Shown here: piece by piece, positions 8,087-16,919 of the stretch
Position numbering within the stretch: position 1 is the stretch's first letter
Layout: each line of letters begins with the position of its first letter
Source of the DNA: Salinirubellus litoreus
GTDB taxonomy: Archaea > Halobacteriota > Halobacteria > Halobacteriales > Haloarculaceae
Reading direction: 5' to 3'
Assembly (NCBI RefSeq): GCF_037335815.1
Contig: NZ_CP147841.1
Span: 2,480,001-2,544,000, forward strand
Length of the DNA stretch: 64,000 bases
Notes under the pieces: model-generated
What the model saw: the letters and a program-made list of their open reading frames with translations, nothing else
Database searches by the model: none
Told to the model about the DNA's origin: nothing
Program-made: the position numbers and the translations under genes

Positions 8087-8172
8087 TACCCTCTGAGTCG
8101 GTCACGGTCCTACTGACAGACCCTAAGTAGTTCGGACTGCCCGTGCTGGATACACAGCGCGTATCTCGCAGG
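8087..8172. repeat. Dispersed 86-bp repeat, copy 3
   Basis: It begins ACCCTCTGAGTCGGTCACG, continues with CTACTGACAG and AAGTAGTTCGGACTGCC, and ends GTGCTGGATACACAGCGCG; its length is 86 bp. It lies in the 250-bp spacer between the convergent flavoenzyme and cupin genes. Nothing else is visible in that spacer. Confidence 0.75.
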
Positions 8173-8240
8173 CCGGCGACCGAGGAGAGGCTGTTAATAG
8201 GAGGACGGTTTGCTGGGAAACAGCACATTCGATGGCGGTG

Positions 8241-8636
8241 TCACTCCGACAGCATAACGAGGGCGCACATCGTCAGCTCGTCGCTCGGGAATTCGACTGC
8301 GTGTCCCTTCCCCGTGGTATCCTCCATGAGAAGTACGCTCCCCGGTGTGAACACCCGTGTCTCACCATCACTTGCCGTCAGCTCCATCTCCCCGGAGAGA
8401 GTGAGACAGAAATTACGAGCCGAGGTCGGGTGTTCGTCCGCGGAGTATCCTGGCTCGAAGCCGGCATACATCACGTCACTGGTCGAGAGAGCTTCAGAAG
8501 CAATAAACGGTGGCGCTCCAGGAACCTCCGCCGGCCCAAGAGGCATGTCCTCGTTCCCGAAGTGTGATTCACCCTCCGAGTCGGCGTAGAGTCGTGCGTA
8601 CGGTAGCTGCTGCGCTTCTTGCTCGTGTGCTGCCAT
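8241..8636 (-). CDS. Cupin-domain protein
   Basis: 131-residue single-domain cupin. The first half has YAGFEPGYSADEHPTSAR, the position of cupin motif 1, with GY-x3-EHP in place of the usual paired histidines. This is followed by LSGEMELTASDGETRVFTPG and VLLMEDTTGKGHAV (motif 2, H retained). The ATG at 8636 (MAAHEQEAQQL) has GGTGAT 7 bases upstream; the in-frame ATG at 8648 lacks a ribosome site. Haloarchaeal and actinobacterial relatives are small stand-alone cupins without assigned substrate. It converges with the flavoenzyme gene and is not obviously in an operon. Confidence 0.75.
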   Translation of the reverse strand: MAAHEQEAQQLPYARLYADSEGESHFGNEDMPLGPAEVPGAPPFIASEALSTSDVMYAGFEPGYSADEHPTSARNFCLTLSGEMELTASDGETRVFTPGSVLLMEDTTGKGHAVEFPSDELTMCALVMLSE

Positions 8637-9071
8637 TCTGATCACCAACTCGCCAAAACGTTCAGCTGTATCCTCTGGAAGACACAGCAGAGTATTCCGG
8701 CTGCCATCCTATCTTTAATTATCTATAATAATCTTTTCTTAATATCAATTAATACTGTAATATCGTAAGGAAAAGTAGCGCGGTGAATTCACCCTCTGTA
8801 TCGGTCACGAAGGTACTGGCAGGAATCGAGTAGTTCGAAAAGGCAGTGCTGCATACAGGACGCGAATCGGTCACCGGCAAATCGACCTCAACGAGTGGTA
8901 GAAACGGATGGGACTCGTTCAAGCGGAACATTCGGTTTGGACAACTGGCCAACCGGCAGGTCCTGAGGCACGCGGAGGAGTTTTCAAATTCGAATATCAG
9001 GGTGACCGTGGCAAGTATTATAGTAATCAGAGTGCAATCTCATTCCCATAGTCGAAATCCGGCACCCCACC
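8637..9071. other. AT-rich intergenic stretch with repeat copy 4
   Basis: 435 bases without a convincing gene. Bases 8703-8765 are very AT-rich and probably hold the cupin promoter. The 86-bp repeat lies at 8789-8874. TATTATAG at about 9016-9023 is a possible TATA element for the regulator gene at 9072. No further structure is seen. Confidence 0.5.
8789..8874. repeat. Dispersed 86-bp repeat, copy 4 (reference copy)
   Basis: Reference member of the family. Blocks in order are ACCCTCTGTATCGGTCACG, AAGGTACTGGCAGGAATC, GAGTAGTTCGAAAAGGC, and GTGCTGCATACAGGACGCG followed by AATCGGTC. Related copies are at 4934, 5652, 8087, 12847 and 17174, all in this strand sense and 81-86 bp long. It has no coding potential and no clear terminal inverted repeat. 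Confidence 0.8.
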
Positions 9072-9854
9072 ATGCCACACAGAGACACCCCCTATCGGCT
9101 CGATGAGATCGACCGCCGGATCCTCCATGCGCTGATGGACGATGCACGAAACACGTCCGCCAGCACACTCGGGGAGGAAGCTGGCGTCTCAGGAGCGACC
9201 ATCCGGAACCGCATCCACAAACTGGAGGATGCCGGACTCATCCGGGGCTACACCGCACATATCGACTTCGAACTCGCCGGGGGGAAACTCACCAATCTCT
9301 ACCTCTGTGATGTCCCGGTTACCGACCGCGAGGTGTTGGCTCACGAGGCACGGGCCATCCCCGGCGTCATCAACGTCCGGACGCTCATGACCGGTCGACG
9401 GAACCTCCACGTTCTCGCGGTCGGTGAGGACACGAGCGACCTCCGACGCATCGCTCGCCGCCTGACCGATATCGGCATCCACATCGAGGATGAGGACCTC
9501 GTCGAGGAGGAACTCCCCACTCCGTACGGCCCGTTCTCGCCCGACGATACCGGCCAAGCCCCCGAACCGAACGACTTCATAAGCCTCACCGGCAACGCCA
9601 GCGTCGTCGAGGTCACCGTTCAGGCCGACGCCCCCATCGCTGGCCTCACACTGGAGGCTGCCGCCGGGCGAAACATTCTGGACGAGGAGACGCTCGTCAT
9701 CGCCATCGAGCGGGACGACCGCGAACTCACACCCCACGGTGACACCGTCCTCCAGCCGGACGATATCGTGACTATCCTCTCCAGAGCCGGTGCCGACGCA
9801 GACGCGCTCGCCGTCTTCCGCGAGCCAGTACCGGAATCCAACACCGAGCGATGA
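9072..9854 (+). CDS. Lrp/AsnC-family regulator fused to a TrkA-C domain
   Basis: 260 residues. The N-terminal Lrp-type HTH (DEIDRRILHALMDDARNTSA, then VSGATIRNRIHKLEDAGLIRG) covers about 10-60. It is followed by an AsnC ligand/oligomerisation region (NLYLCDVPVTDREVL, GRRNLHVLAVGEDTSDLRRI), and after an acidic linker by a TrkA-C (RCK-C) domain at about 185-250 (VVEVTVQADAPIAGLTLEAA, LQPDDIVTILSRAGADA). The fusion is a haloarchaeal type that probably senses a small ligand and controls transport. Its stop overlaps the next ATG (ATGA at 9851), and the whole run to 12702 looks like one operon with a Usp and an amino-acid permease, the likely regulon. Confidence 0.9.
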   Translation: MPHRDTPYRLDEIDRRILHALMDDARNTSASTLGEEAGVSGATIRNRIHKLEDAGLIRGYTAHIDFELAGGKLTNLYLCDVPVTDREVLAHEARAIPGVINVRTLMTGRRNLHVLAVGEDTSDLRRIARRLTDIGIHIEDEDLVEEELPTPYGPFSPDDTGQAPEPNDFISLTGNASVVEVTVQADAPIAGLTLEAAAGRNILDEETLVIAIERDDRELTPHGDTVLQPDDIVTILSRAGADADALAVFREPVPESNTER

Positions 9855-10015
9855 ATCCGACCATGCCAGCTCTCAAAACACTCATCAGCCACGTGTTCGG
9901 CTCCGAAACCACCCTCTACGAGTGTCGAAACTGTGGGCCGACGCTCGACACCGACGACGACCAGTGTCCCGAATGTGGAAGTGCCGATGTTGCAACCTAT
10001 CAGCTCACCCTATAA
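9851..10015 (+). CDS. Small zinc-ribbon protein
   Basis: 54 residues, with the ATG overlapping the regulator's TGA (ATGA). Two CxxC knuckles: C25-R-N-C28 and C39-P-E-C42 with a following G-S-A-D, a classical rubredoxin-like zinc ribbon, preceded by a 20-residue helix (LKTLISHVFGSETT). The next gene starts 3 bases after its stop, so it is surely co-translated. Similar mini zinc fingers are abundant in haloarchaea, often next to regulators; the role is unknown, perhaps a protein partner of the Lrp/TrkA-C regulator. Confidence 0.8.
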   Translation: MNPTMPALKTLISHVFGSETTLYECRNCGPTLDTDDDQCPECGSADVATYQLTL

Positions 10016-10018
10016 TCC

Positions 10019-10441
10019 ATGCCCCAGCACATAACTGGCCACGTCCTCGTTCCGGTCGCCAATCCGGACGATGCCCGCGCGACTGCAGCGGCGCTCGAAT
10101 CGTACGACACCGACCGGATCACCGTCCTCCACGTCGTCGAGAAGGGTGAAGGCGTCCCCGACAAATCCCCCGTCGAGCAGTCCGAACAGTTGGCCGAGGA
10201 ATCGTTCGCCGCCTTCCGTGAGCGGTTCCCCAACGCAGAGTCCGCGATCACTTACCGTCGCGACGTGGTCGATGGCATCATCGAGACGGCCGAGGACCTT
10301 GATGTCGATATACTCGCTTTCCAGCCGAGAGGCGGCTCCCGCCTCGTCCAGTTCCTCACTGGAGACCGGACGCTCAAACTGGTGACCAAACCCGACATTC
10401 CCGTTGTCACGCTCCCGGACCCGGAGGAAGAGGGTGGATGA
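10019..10441 (+). CDS. Universal stress protein (UspA family)
   Basis: 140-residue single Usp domain: VLVPVANPDDARATAAALES, then VLHVVEKGEG, VVDGIIETAEDLDVDILAF, and C-terminal VTKPDIPVVTLP. The usual ATP-binding G-x2-G-x9-G-S/T loop is degenerate (QPRGGSRLVQFLTGDRTLKL), suggesting a non-ATP-binding or altered member. It sits between the zinc-ribbon gene and the transporter; its stop overlaps the transporter ATG (ATGA, 10438-10441). The linkage and the Usp domains fused to the transporter suggest it works on the same permease as a regulatory subunit. Confidence 0.85.
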   Translation: MPQHITGHVLVPVANPDDARATAAALESYDTDRITVLHVVEKGEGVPDKSPVEQSEQLAEESFAAFRERFPNAESAITYRRDVVDGIIETAEDLDVDILAFQPRGGSRLVQFLTGDRTLKLVTKPDIPVVTLPDPEEEGG

Positions 10442-12702
10442 GCGGCGACGAGGAACTGGCCAAGGACCTCGGATTGCTGTCGGCGCTGACCATCGGCGTC
10501 GGGACGATGATTGGCGCGGGCATCTTCGTCCTGCCGGGACAGGCCGCTGCGGCAGCCGGCCCGGCCGTCGCACTCTCGTTCGTGATCGGCGGCGTCATCT
10601 CACTGTTCACTGCACTCTCGGCGTCGGAACTGGGCACGGCTATGCCGAAGGCCGGGGGAAGTTACTACTACGTCAATCACGCCTTGGGCCCCCTGTTCGG
10701 CTCGGTCGCTGGCTGGGGGAACTGGATGGGACTGGCCTTCGCCTCGGCGTTCTACACCCTCGGGTTCGGTGAGTATCTCGCCACATTCCTGCCCCTGCCG
10801 GCACTGACGATCCCCGGACTCGGTATCGGAATCACGACGTTCCAGACCGGGGCGTTGCTGGCAGGATTGGCGTTCATCGCGGTCAACTACGTTGGTGCGA
10901 AGGAGACTGGGAACGTTCAGATCGTCATCGTGACGCTGCTGGTCGGCATCCTTACCGTCTTCTCCGTTCTCGGTGCGCTGCAGGCAGATCTCTCCACGCT
11001 CCGGCCGTTCTTCCCGAGCGAGACCGGAGGCGCCACCGCCATTCTGCCAGCGACGGGCCTCGTGTTCGTCTCGTTCCTCGGATTTGCGAAGATTACCACC
11101 GTCGCAGAAGAACTGAAGAATCCCGGCCGGAACCTCCCGCTGGCTGTCGTCGGGAGCGTCGTCATCGTGACCGTGATGTACGCCATCATCATGGTCGTAC
11201 TGATGGGGGTGATCAACTGGCAACAGCTCGCCCCCGAGTTCACCACGACACCGGTACTGGACGTGGCCGAGATCGCCTTCGGGACGGTCGGGCTTGCCGC
11301 TGTCGGGGTCGGGCTACTCACCTTCGCCGGCTTGCTGGCGACCGCCTCCAGTGCGAACGCTTCGATCCTCGCGTCCTCTCGCATCAACTTCGCGATGGGG
11401 CGGGACAAACTCATCAGCGACAAGCTGAACGCGATTCACCCGAACTTCGCCACGCCGTATCGGAGTATCGCGGTCACGGGTGGCCTCATCCTGCTGTTCA
11501 TCGTCGTCGGTGACGTGAAGACGCTCGCGAAAGCCGGAAGCGTCCTCCACCTCATCGTTTACGGACTGCTCAACCTGGCGCTCATCGTGATGCGGGAAGC
11601 TGATACACCCGAGTACCAGCCCGAGTTCGAGGTGCCGCTGTACCCGGCCGTCCCGATTCTGGGTGCCATCACGTCGTTCGGCCTCATCGCGTTCATGGAA
11701 CCGGTCGAGATCGGCCTATCGCTGGTGTTCATCGTCGGCGGTATCGCGTGGTACCTCGTGTACGCTCGGGGGCAAGCCACGAAGAAGGGCATTCTGAGCA
11801 GGTACATCCTCAACCGAGCTGACGAGATGCCGGAGCCTGCAGTCGACGCAGCAACCGCTGTCCAGCCGGATGGTGGTGAATACCGGGTGATGGTACCGCT
11901 CGCGGACCCGGACCACGAGAAGAACCTCATCACGCTTGCCAGCGCCATCGCGAAACAGCGTGGTGGGACTGTCGATGCCGTCCATATCGTCACGGCGCCG
12001 AACCAGACCTCCATTTCACAGGCAGGCGGACATGTCGCCGAACTGGAGGAGGACTATCACGCGGTCCTCGACGCAGCCGAGCGTGACGCTGAGACGTTCG
12101 GGGTCCCGGTAGAGACGCATACAATCATCTCTCACCGGCGGTTCGAGGAGGTTTTCGACGCCGCCAGTGACCATCAGGCTGACCTCGTGGTCATGGGCTG
12201 GCCGAAGGGACTTCGGCGGTCCCCCGGACGCGTGGAGAGTCGGTTCGACGATTTGGCCAAGGACCTCCCGTGTGACTTCTTGGTGCTGAAAGATCGCGGC
12301 TTCGACCCTGACCACGTGCTGGTGCCGACAGCCGGCGGTCCGGATTCGGAGCTGTCGGCCGAGATAGCGAGCCTCCTCCAGAAGGAGTACGATTCGGAAG
12401 TGACACTGCTCTACGTGTCGGACTCGGAGGCCGAAGGCGAGCAGTTCCTGACGGAGTGGGCGGAGGCGAACGGGCTACCCGATGCGACGCTACGTGTGGA
12501 AACCGGAGATGTCGAGACGGCCATCGAGCGTGCCGCCATCGACAGCTCGCTCGTGATTATCGGGGCGACGGAGAAGGGCCTGCTTGGTCGGCTGGTTCGT
12601 GGGTCGCTGGTGATGGACGTGGTCGACGATATCGACTGTTCGGTCCTTCTTGCAGAGCAGGCCCGAGAGCGCGGGCTGCTGGAGCGGCTGGTGGGCGATT
12701 GA
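10438..12702 (+). CDS. APC-family amino-acid permease fused to two Usp domains
   Basis: 754 residues. Residues 1-455 form an amino acid-polyamine-organocation transporter of about 12 helices, with GVGTMIGAGIFVLPG in TM1 (the substrate-binding unwound helix), KAGGSYYYV, and SSANASILASSRINFAMGRD around TM8. Two tandem universal stress domains follow, at about 475-620 and 622-754: YRVMVPLADPDHEKNLITLA with VVMGWPKGLRRSPGR, and VLVPTAGGPDSELSAEIAS with VIIGATEKGLLGRLVRGSLV. The second retains the G-x2-G-x9-G-S nucleotide loop. Such permease-Usp fusions are haloarchaeal and probably tie amino-acid uptake to nucleotide or stress state. It is the last gene of the 9072 operon. Confidence 0.92.
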   Translation: MSGDEELAKDLGLLSALTIGVGTMIGAGIFVLPGQAAAAAGPAVALSFVIGGVISLFTALSASELGTAMPKAGGSYYYVNHALGPLFGSVAGWGNWMGLAFASAFYTLGFGEYLATFLPLPALTIPGLGIGITTFQTGALLAGLAFIAVNYVGAKETGNVQIVIVTLLVGILTVFSVLGALQADLSTLRPFFPSETGGATAILPATGLVFVSFLGFAKITTVAEELKNPGRNLPLAVVGSVVIVTVMYAIIMVVLMGVINWQQLAPEFTTTPVLDVAEIAFGTVGLAAVGVGLLTFAGLLATASSANASILASSRINFAMGRDKLISDKLNAIHPNFATPYRSIAVTGGLILLFIVVGDVKTLAKAGSVLHLIVYGLLNLALIVMREADTPEYQPEFEVPLYPAVPILGAITSFGLIAFMEPVEIGLSLVFIVGGIAWYLVYARGQATKKGILSRYILNRADEMPEPAVDAATAVQPDGGEYRVMVPLADPDHEKNLITLASAIAKQRGGTVDAVHIVTAPNQTSISQAGGHVAELEEDYHAVLDAAERDAETFGVPVETHTIISHRRFEEVFDAASDHQADLVVMGWPKGLRRSPGRVESRFDDLAKDLPCDFLVLKDRGFDPDHVLVPTAGGPDSELSAEIASLLQKEYDSEVTLLYVSDSEAEGEQFLTEWAEANGLPDATLRVETGDVETAIERAAIDSSLVIIGATEKGLLGRLVRGSLVMDVVDDIDCSVLLAEQARERGLLERLVGD

Positions 12703-13020
12703 TTCGATTCACCGGACGGCCCCGAGGGGATTACATTGGGGTTGGTGGCGGACTCGCTGCTCCACGTCAACAATAGAAACACCGGCACATTCTATTGGTC
12801 GTTCTCCCCGAGTATCCGCGAATTCAACCTCCGCTGTTTGCTGGACTCACCCTCTCCATGCAGCACGCTATTTTTGACTCCTCTTCGATAGGTTGCTCAG
12901 ACGGTGCTGAATAGAGCGCGCGAATCGGTCAGTCTCACATGGCCATTCAGTAATATTACTGAGCAACTCACCGGTGTACAGAAGGCTAATATTCACGAAC
13001 GTAGTTTCAACTGTCAGCAC
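12703..13020. other. Intergenic stretch with repeat copy 5
   Basis: 318 bases with no gene apart from the 86-bp repeat at 12847-12932. AT-rich sequence (AATATTACTGAGCAACTC and GGCTAATATTCACG) between the repeat and 13021 is the likely promoter of the small zinc-ribbon gene. Confidence 0.5.
12847..12932. repeat. Dispersed 86-bp repeat, copy 5
   Basis: It begins TCACCCTCTCCATGCAG and ends GTGCTGAATAGAGCGCGCG followed by AATCGGTC; its length is 86 bp, and the middle is diverged. It lies about 90 bp upstream of the small zinc-ribbon gene at 13021. Confidence 0.65.
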
Positions 13021-13176
13021 ATGTCTACCTCGGTATTTCGCTGTCTGGAATGCGGTCACGAGGCGAGTAGGACGACGTTTACGCATGAAGCGGTCACCAA
13101 CCGGTCGCAGTCAGAGGTACTGCGAGTTCGTTGTCCCGCCTGCGGATACCAGTGGCGCAGAGTCGTCCGTAATTAG
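13021..13176 (+). CDS. Small zinc-ribbon protein
   Basis: 51 residues with C8-L-E-C11-G-H-E-A and C38-P-A-C41-G-Y-x-W knuckles, an RNA-polymerase-subunit-like zinc ribbon (VLRVRCPACGYQWRRVV). The ATG at 13021 (MSTSVFRCLECGHE) is preferred over the in-frame upstream start at 12904, which would translate the dispersed repeat. It stands alone between the permease operon and the glycan genes. The function is unknown; the family is widespread in haloarchaea as short stand-alone proteins. Confidence 0.7.
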   Translation: MSTSVFRCLECGHEASRTTFTHEAVTNRSQSEVLRVRCPACGYQWRRVVRN

Positions 13177-13313
13177 CTGAACCTCTTCCACCCGTCGGTA
13201 CTGACCACGGGTGCATATCGGTCACACTGATTCACTGACTTCCACAGTACGCAATGTAGGGCTCATAGGTATCAATCGAAGCCTCGGAGTGACATTCGCG
13301 ACGGGGGACTTGC

Positions 13314-14243
13314 TCAGTTGAAGCGAGTCTTCGATTTCAGAACGTTGTTGTAGAGGGTCTGGGTCGTATGGTACATCCATCGTCCGAAGATCGAGGAGAC
13401 GAACGAACCGATGAGCTTCGGGTCCGGGGAGTCGCTGTAGGAGAGCGCTTTCGCAAAGCAGAGTGTCGCTTCGAGCGACCACCGTCGCTGGTTCACCAGC
13501 CGGGTCCCCCGGCTCTGGTACGCCGCTCGCATCGCGTGCTTCCTGACGTCGTTGTCGAACCGGTCGTAGAGCTGATCGAACTCATCTACGATGCTGAATA
13601 TCTCGTCCGAGAACTCGAGCTTCGACGAGCGGTGGTCCCCTGAGTCACCCTTGACGAGCAGTACCTCGTCGATAAAGTCGAACTCGGTGAGTGCGGCCAC
13701 GCGGATCTTCAGGCCGAGATCGTCGCCCGCTTCACGGTCGGCGAGCGGCAGCAGGTCCCGCAGGATCCCCCCTCGAAAGAGCATCGTACCAGTCTGACAT
13801 GGGTGGAGTTCGCTGATCCGGAGCGCCTGGGCCAGCACGTCCCCCCGATTTTCCTGTTTCGGGAAGACTAGGTCGCCGGTCTCCTGCTGGAGCCCACAGT
13901 AGACGACCCCCACCGACGGGGTTGCCTCGAAGAGGTCGATCTGCTTTTCGAGCTTCGTGGGGAGGATCCGGTCGTCGTCGTCCAGCAGTTGGATGTACTC
14001 CCCGCTGGCCGCCTCGATTCCCGTGTTCCGAGTTGGGTTCCCTCCCAGGTTCCGCTCGTGGGCGATGTAGTGGACGTCGTACTCGCTGGCGACGGCTTCG
14101 GCGTGGCTCTCCCCCGAATCGTCGACGACGATGACCTCGACTGGGTCGTGGGTCTGATCTAAGGCGCTCTCGATCGCCGTCGGCAACCAGTCGTTTCGAT
14201 AGTACGTCGGAATAACGACCGACGCGAGGGAGTCACTCGTCAT
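13314..14243 (-). CDS. Glycosyltransferase, family 2
   Basis: 309-residue GT-A fold transferase: SVVIPTYYRNDWLPTAIESA at 8-27, VIVVDDSGE with the nucleotide-sugar aspartates at 38-44, RNLGGNPTRNTGIEAASGEY, and the metal-binding QLLDDDDRILP (D88-D91). The C-terminal 130 residues (VKGDSGDHRSS, then helices) are the variable acceptor part. No membrane helix is seen, so it is cytosolic or peripheral. It belongs to a minus-strand glycan group with a flippase and a ParB-like protein; together they suggest assembly of an N-glycan or exopolysaccharide on a lipid carrier. Bases 14244-14341 hold no gene. Confidence 0.88.
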   Translation of the reverse strand: MTSDSLASVVIPTYYRNDWLPTAIESALDQTHDPVEVIVVDDSGESHAEAVASEYDVHYIAHERNLGGNPTRNTGIEAASGEYIQLLDDDDRILPTKLEKQIDLFEATPSVGVVYCGLQQETGDLVFPKQENRGDVLAQALRISELHPCQTGTMLFRGGILRDLLPLADREAGDDLGLKIRVAALTEFDFIDEVLLVKGDSGDHRSSKLEFSDEIFSIVDEFDQLYDRFDNDVRKHAMRAAYQSRGTRLVNQRRWSLEATLCFAKALSYSDSPDPKLIGSFVSSIFGRWMYHTTQTLYNNVLKSKTRFN

Positions 14244-14341
14244 TCGGGGGCAGGGCTGTCAATATATATTGAGATATGTACTGACTACTTCGGCGTTTCG
14301 ATGCTGTCCCGCCGGGGGGTATGCTAAGCACTCACGGTGCC

Positions 14342-15850
14342 TCAATGAGCCCACTCGTGTACGATCCGGTACAGCCGATCGAGCTCGATGCCGAACCGGC
14401 GCTCCAGTCCGAATATGACGATCCCGTACGCTAGGACACCAGCGAGGATCAGGAGAACGAGTTCGGCCACGAGCGGGATACCGTCGATCCGCTCGCGGAG
14501 GGCGTACACCACGATGCCCATGGCGACGCTCCCGAGGGCGGGATACGCGAGGAGCCCTCCGAACGTCACCATCCGGCCCTCCACGCTCCGGACCGCGACG
14601 TAGCTCGCGATCGGGGCCACGACGAGGGTGTGCCCGAGGACGACGAGGGCGACCCCCGAGACGCCGAACGCCTGCGAGGCCGGGTAGATGAACGGGAGGA
14701 TGAGTGCCAGTTTCAGCACCCGGATCTTCGTATCGTAGTCGGGGCGGTCGATCGCCCGGAACAGCGGCACGGTGGCCGACCGAAACGACCGAAGTGCGGC
14801 GTAGACCCCGAACAGCTGCATCGGCACGACCATCTCGATCCACGCCGGGCCGAGCACAGCCGGGACGAAGACCGGAGCGATGAGGGCGATGCCGATCGAG
14901 GCGGGGAACGAGAGGAGGGTGATGACCCGCACTGTCGTAAAGAACCCCCGGCGGAGCGATGCGGTGTCGTCCTGGACCTTGGAGTACGCCGGGAACAGGA
15001 CCCGCTGGATCGGGTGGGTGATCTCCGTCGCCGGCGCGTTCGAGAGTCGATAGGAGAGCTGGTAGATGCCGAGGGCGGCCGGCCCGAGCGCCCACCCGAC
15101 GAACGCGTCGTCACCCTCGTTGATCAGGAAGCTCAACCCCTCCGAGCCGAAGATCCACTTGCCGTACCCGAAGAGCTCGCTGGCGGCCGCCCTGTCGAAC
15201 CGCGGTCGCGGCCGATAGGAGTGGATGAGATACGAGACGATGAGCGAGGTGACGCGCCCCGCGAGCATGGCGAACACCAGAGCCCACACCGAACGGGTCG
15301 CATACCCGACGCCCAGGCCGACCAGCACGTACACGACCCGGCTGGAGAGCTTGTACGCGACGTCCTTGTGGAACTCGAGCTCCTTGACGAAGTACACGAC
15401 ACCTGGGTTCTGTAGCCCGCCGAGGATCGGCAGGAGTGCAAAGACCCGGAGGATATCGACGACTCGGGGTTCGCCGAAGAGGGAGCTCACGAGCGGGGCC
15501 GACAGGTAGAGCACGGCCCCGAGAACCAGGCCGCGGGCCAGTTCGACGGTCCAGACGGTATCGAGGTACGTATCGACGTCGTCCTCCCGGTGCTGGATCA
15601 GCGCGGAATCGAGGCCGAGCTTGGTGAGGCGCTTCAGGGCCGACTGCATCAGCAGGGCGATACCGAAGAGCCCGAACGCTGCGGGCCCGATGAGCTGTGC
15701 GAGGACCAGGACCGTCGCCAGCTGGAGGATCCGGTCGGCCAGGTTGTTGATCGTGACCCACACGCCGCCCGTGACCGTCTGATCGGTCATATCGCCGCCC
15801 GGCCGGAGGAGCCGACGGAGCGTTTTCAGGAGTCGTCTACCACGAGACAT
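14342..15850 (-). CDS. Polysaccharide/oligosaccharide flippase (PST/MOP family)
   Basis: 502 residues with about 12-14 membrane helices. It starts GVWVTINNLADRILQLATVL, then PAAFGLFGIALLMQSALKRL, the early helices typical of Wzx/MATE-like lipid-linked oligosaccharide exporters. The basic N-terminus (RGRRLLKTLRRLLRPGGD) is typical of haloarchaeal members, so I keep the ATG at 15850; the ATG at 15790 is an alternative. The start overlaps the end of the upstream ParB-like gene by 14 bases, indicating one operon. The expected role is flipping the glycan built by the adjacent GT2 enzyme to the cell surface. Confidence 0.88.
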   Translation of the reverse strand: MSRGRRLLKTLRRLLRPGGDMTDQTVTGGVWVTINNLADRILQLATVLVLAQLIGPAAFGLFGIALLMQSALKRLTKLGLDSALIQHREDDVDTYLDTVWTVELARGLVLGAVLYLSAPLVSSLFGEPRVVDILRVFALLPILGGLQNPGVVYFVKELEFHKDVAYKLSSRVVYVLVGLGVGYATRSVWALVFAMLAGRVTSLIVSYLIHSYRPRPRFDRAAASELFGYGKWIFGSEGLSFLINEGDDAFVGWALGPAALGIYQLSYRLSNAPATEITHPIQRVLFPAYSKVQDDTASLRRGFFTTVRVITLLSFPASIGIALIAPVFVPAVLGPAWIEMVVPMQLFGVYAALRSFRSATVPLFRAIDRPDYDTKIRVLKLALILPFIYPASQAFGVSGVALVVLGHTLVVAPIASYVAVRSVEGRMVTFGGLLAYPALGSVAMGIVVYALRERIDGIPLVAELVLLILAGVLAYGIVIFGLERRFGIELDRLYRIVHEWAH

Positions 15851-16703
15851 TGAGCGGGTCCCCTACCGTCGACTCCTGGCCGAATGGCCCCTCGCTTCCG
15901 GAACGGGGACCGGCAGGGTGCCCCTTCCCACGGCGAGCGATCCATTCGGGATGCCGGGCGACGACGGCGACCGGGATTCGGTTGAGGCCGAGGATTTTGG
16001 CCAGCGAGAGCCGGTGGCGACCGGTCACGAACACCGGTTCACCGGTCCGAGTCAGATCGACCAGGATCTCCTTTTCCATCACCCCGCGGAAGGTCAGCAG
16101 GCGGTTCTCCCGCCGGTTCAGCTCCCGTATCGAGAGACAGCCACGCTCGCGCATATCCTGATAGAGCCGATCCAACTTTCGGCAGTACCCCCGGATCTCC
16201 GCGACCGTCGAACAGTCCTGCCAGACCGCCGTGTTAGTCGATCGAACGTGATCCACCAGCTCGTTGACGAAGTCGAGATCCTGCCAGGGAACGCCCTCGA
16301 CGAAGTGGTCGATCAACCCCCTGTGGAGGCGCGTCTCCGAGAACCGTTCTGCGAGGTACAGCGAAGGGTCGACCCCCTCGTAGTCGGGATGGATCGGGGG
16401 AGCCCGGCGCTGGTCCCAGTTACCATCGATAACCGCGCCGAAATCCTGCCACCGGGTGACCCACGGGGGGAACGGACGCCCGGTGAACCGGGTGATCCGA
16501 TCCGGATCGACGAGGAACAACTGGAAGGGATCGATCGGTGGGTCGACGTAGCCCGGCGAGAGGTGACGCCCCTGCCGGTGCAGACAGGGAGCGACGCGCC
16601 AGTACCACTCGCTGAGCGGGGTAGCCAGCAGCAGACGCCGGAGTCTCGGCTCTCCAAAGGTGCGAACGAGGGGCTGCTTTACCAGGGTATCCAGCAGTGT
16701 CAT
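15837..16703 (-). CDS. ParB-like-domain protein of a glycan cluster
   Basis: 288 residues, soluble. The C-terminal part looks like a ParB/sulfiredoxin-type domain: LVDLTRTGEPVFVTGRHRLS followed by LAKILGLNRIPVAVVARHPE (about 225-265). The N-terminal part (SEWYWRVAPCLHRQGRHLSP, LFLVDPDRITRFTGRPFPPW) is family-specific; I cannot name it. Proteins of this shape recur beside haloarchaeal glycosyltransferases and flippases, where the ParB fold may be a kinase-like or regulatory module; this is inference from context. The first ATG at 16703 follows an AT-rich, probably promoter-bearing spacer. Confidence 0.6.
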   Translation of the reverse strand: MTLLDTLVKQPLVRTFGEPRLRRLLLATPLSEWYWRVAPCLHRQGRHLSPGYVDPPIDPFQLFLVDPDRITRFTGRPFPPWVTRWQDFGAVIDGNWDQRRAPPIHPDYEGVDPSLYLAERFSETRLHRGLIDHFVEGVPWQDLDFVNELVDHVRSTNTAVWQDCSTVAEIRGYCRKLDRLYQDMRERGCLSIRELNRRENRLLTFRGVMEKEILVDLTRTGEPVFVTGRHRLSLAKILGLNRIPVAVVARHPEWIARRGKGHPAGPRSGSEGPFGQESTVGDPLNVSW

Positions 16704-16919
16704 TCTACACGATTACAGGGACGCATGAGTCGCATAGACAGGGAGTATGCCACTATCCGTCTTGTTGGCACTTACTCATATATAGATGCCGTATTAACAC
16801 CAAAAAGCATATTCAGGCATATTTTGCCCCTTACCCACCGGTACCGGTAGATACTCCTCCAAAATATTAGAATATTTCCTATTTGCTCGAACAGTACTCT
16901 TTGTTGACGGCTGAGTGGT
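16704..16919. other. AT-rich promoter region of the glycan operon
   Basis: 216 bases that are much more AT-rich than the genes, including ACTTACTCATATATAG (near 16768-16783) and AAAATATTAGAATATTT (near 16860-16876). They are likely to hold the promoter for the minus-strand glycan genes. No coding sequence is seen. Confidence 0.4.
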
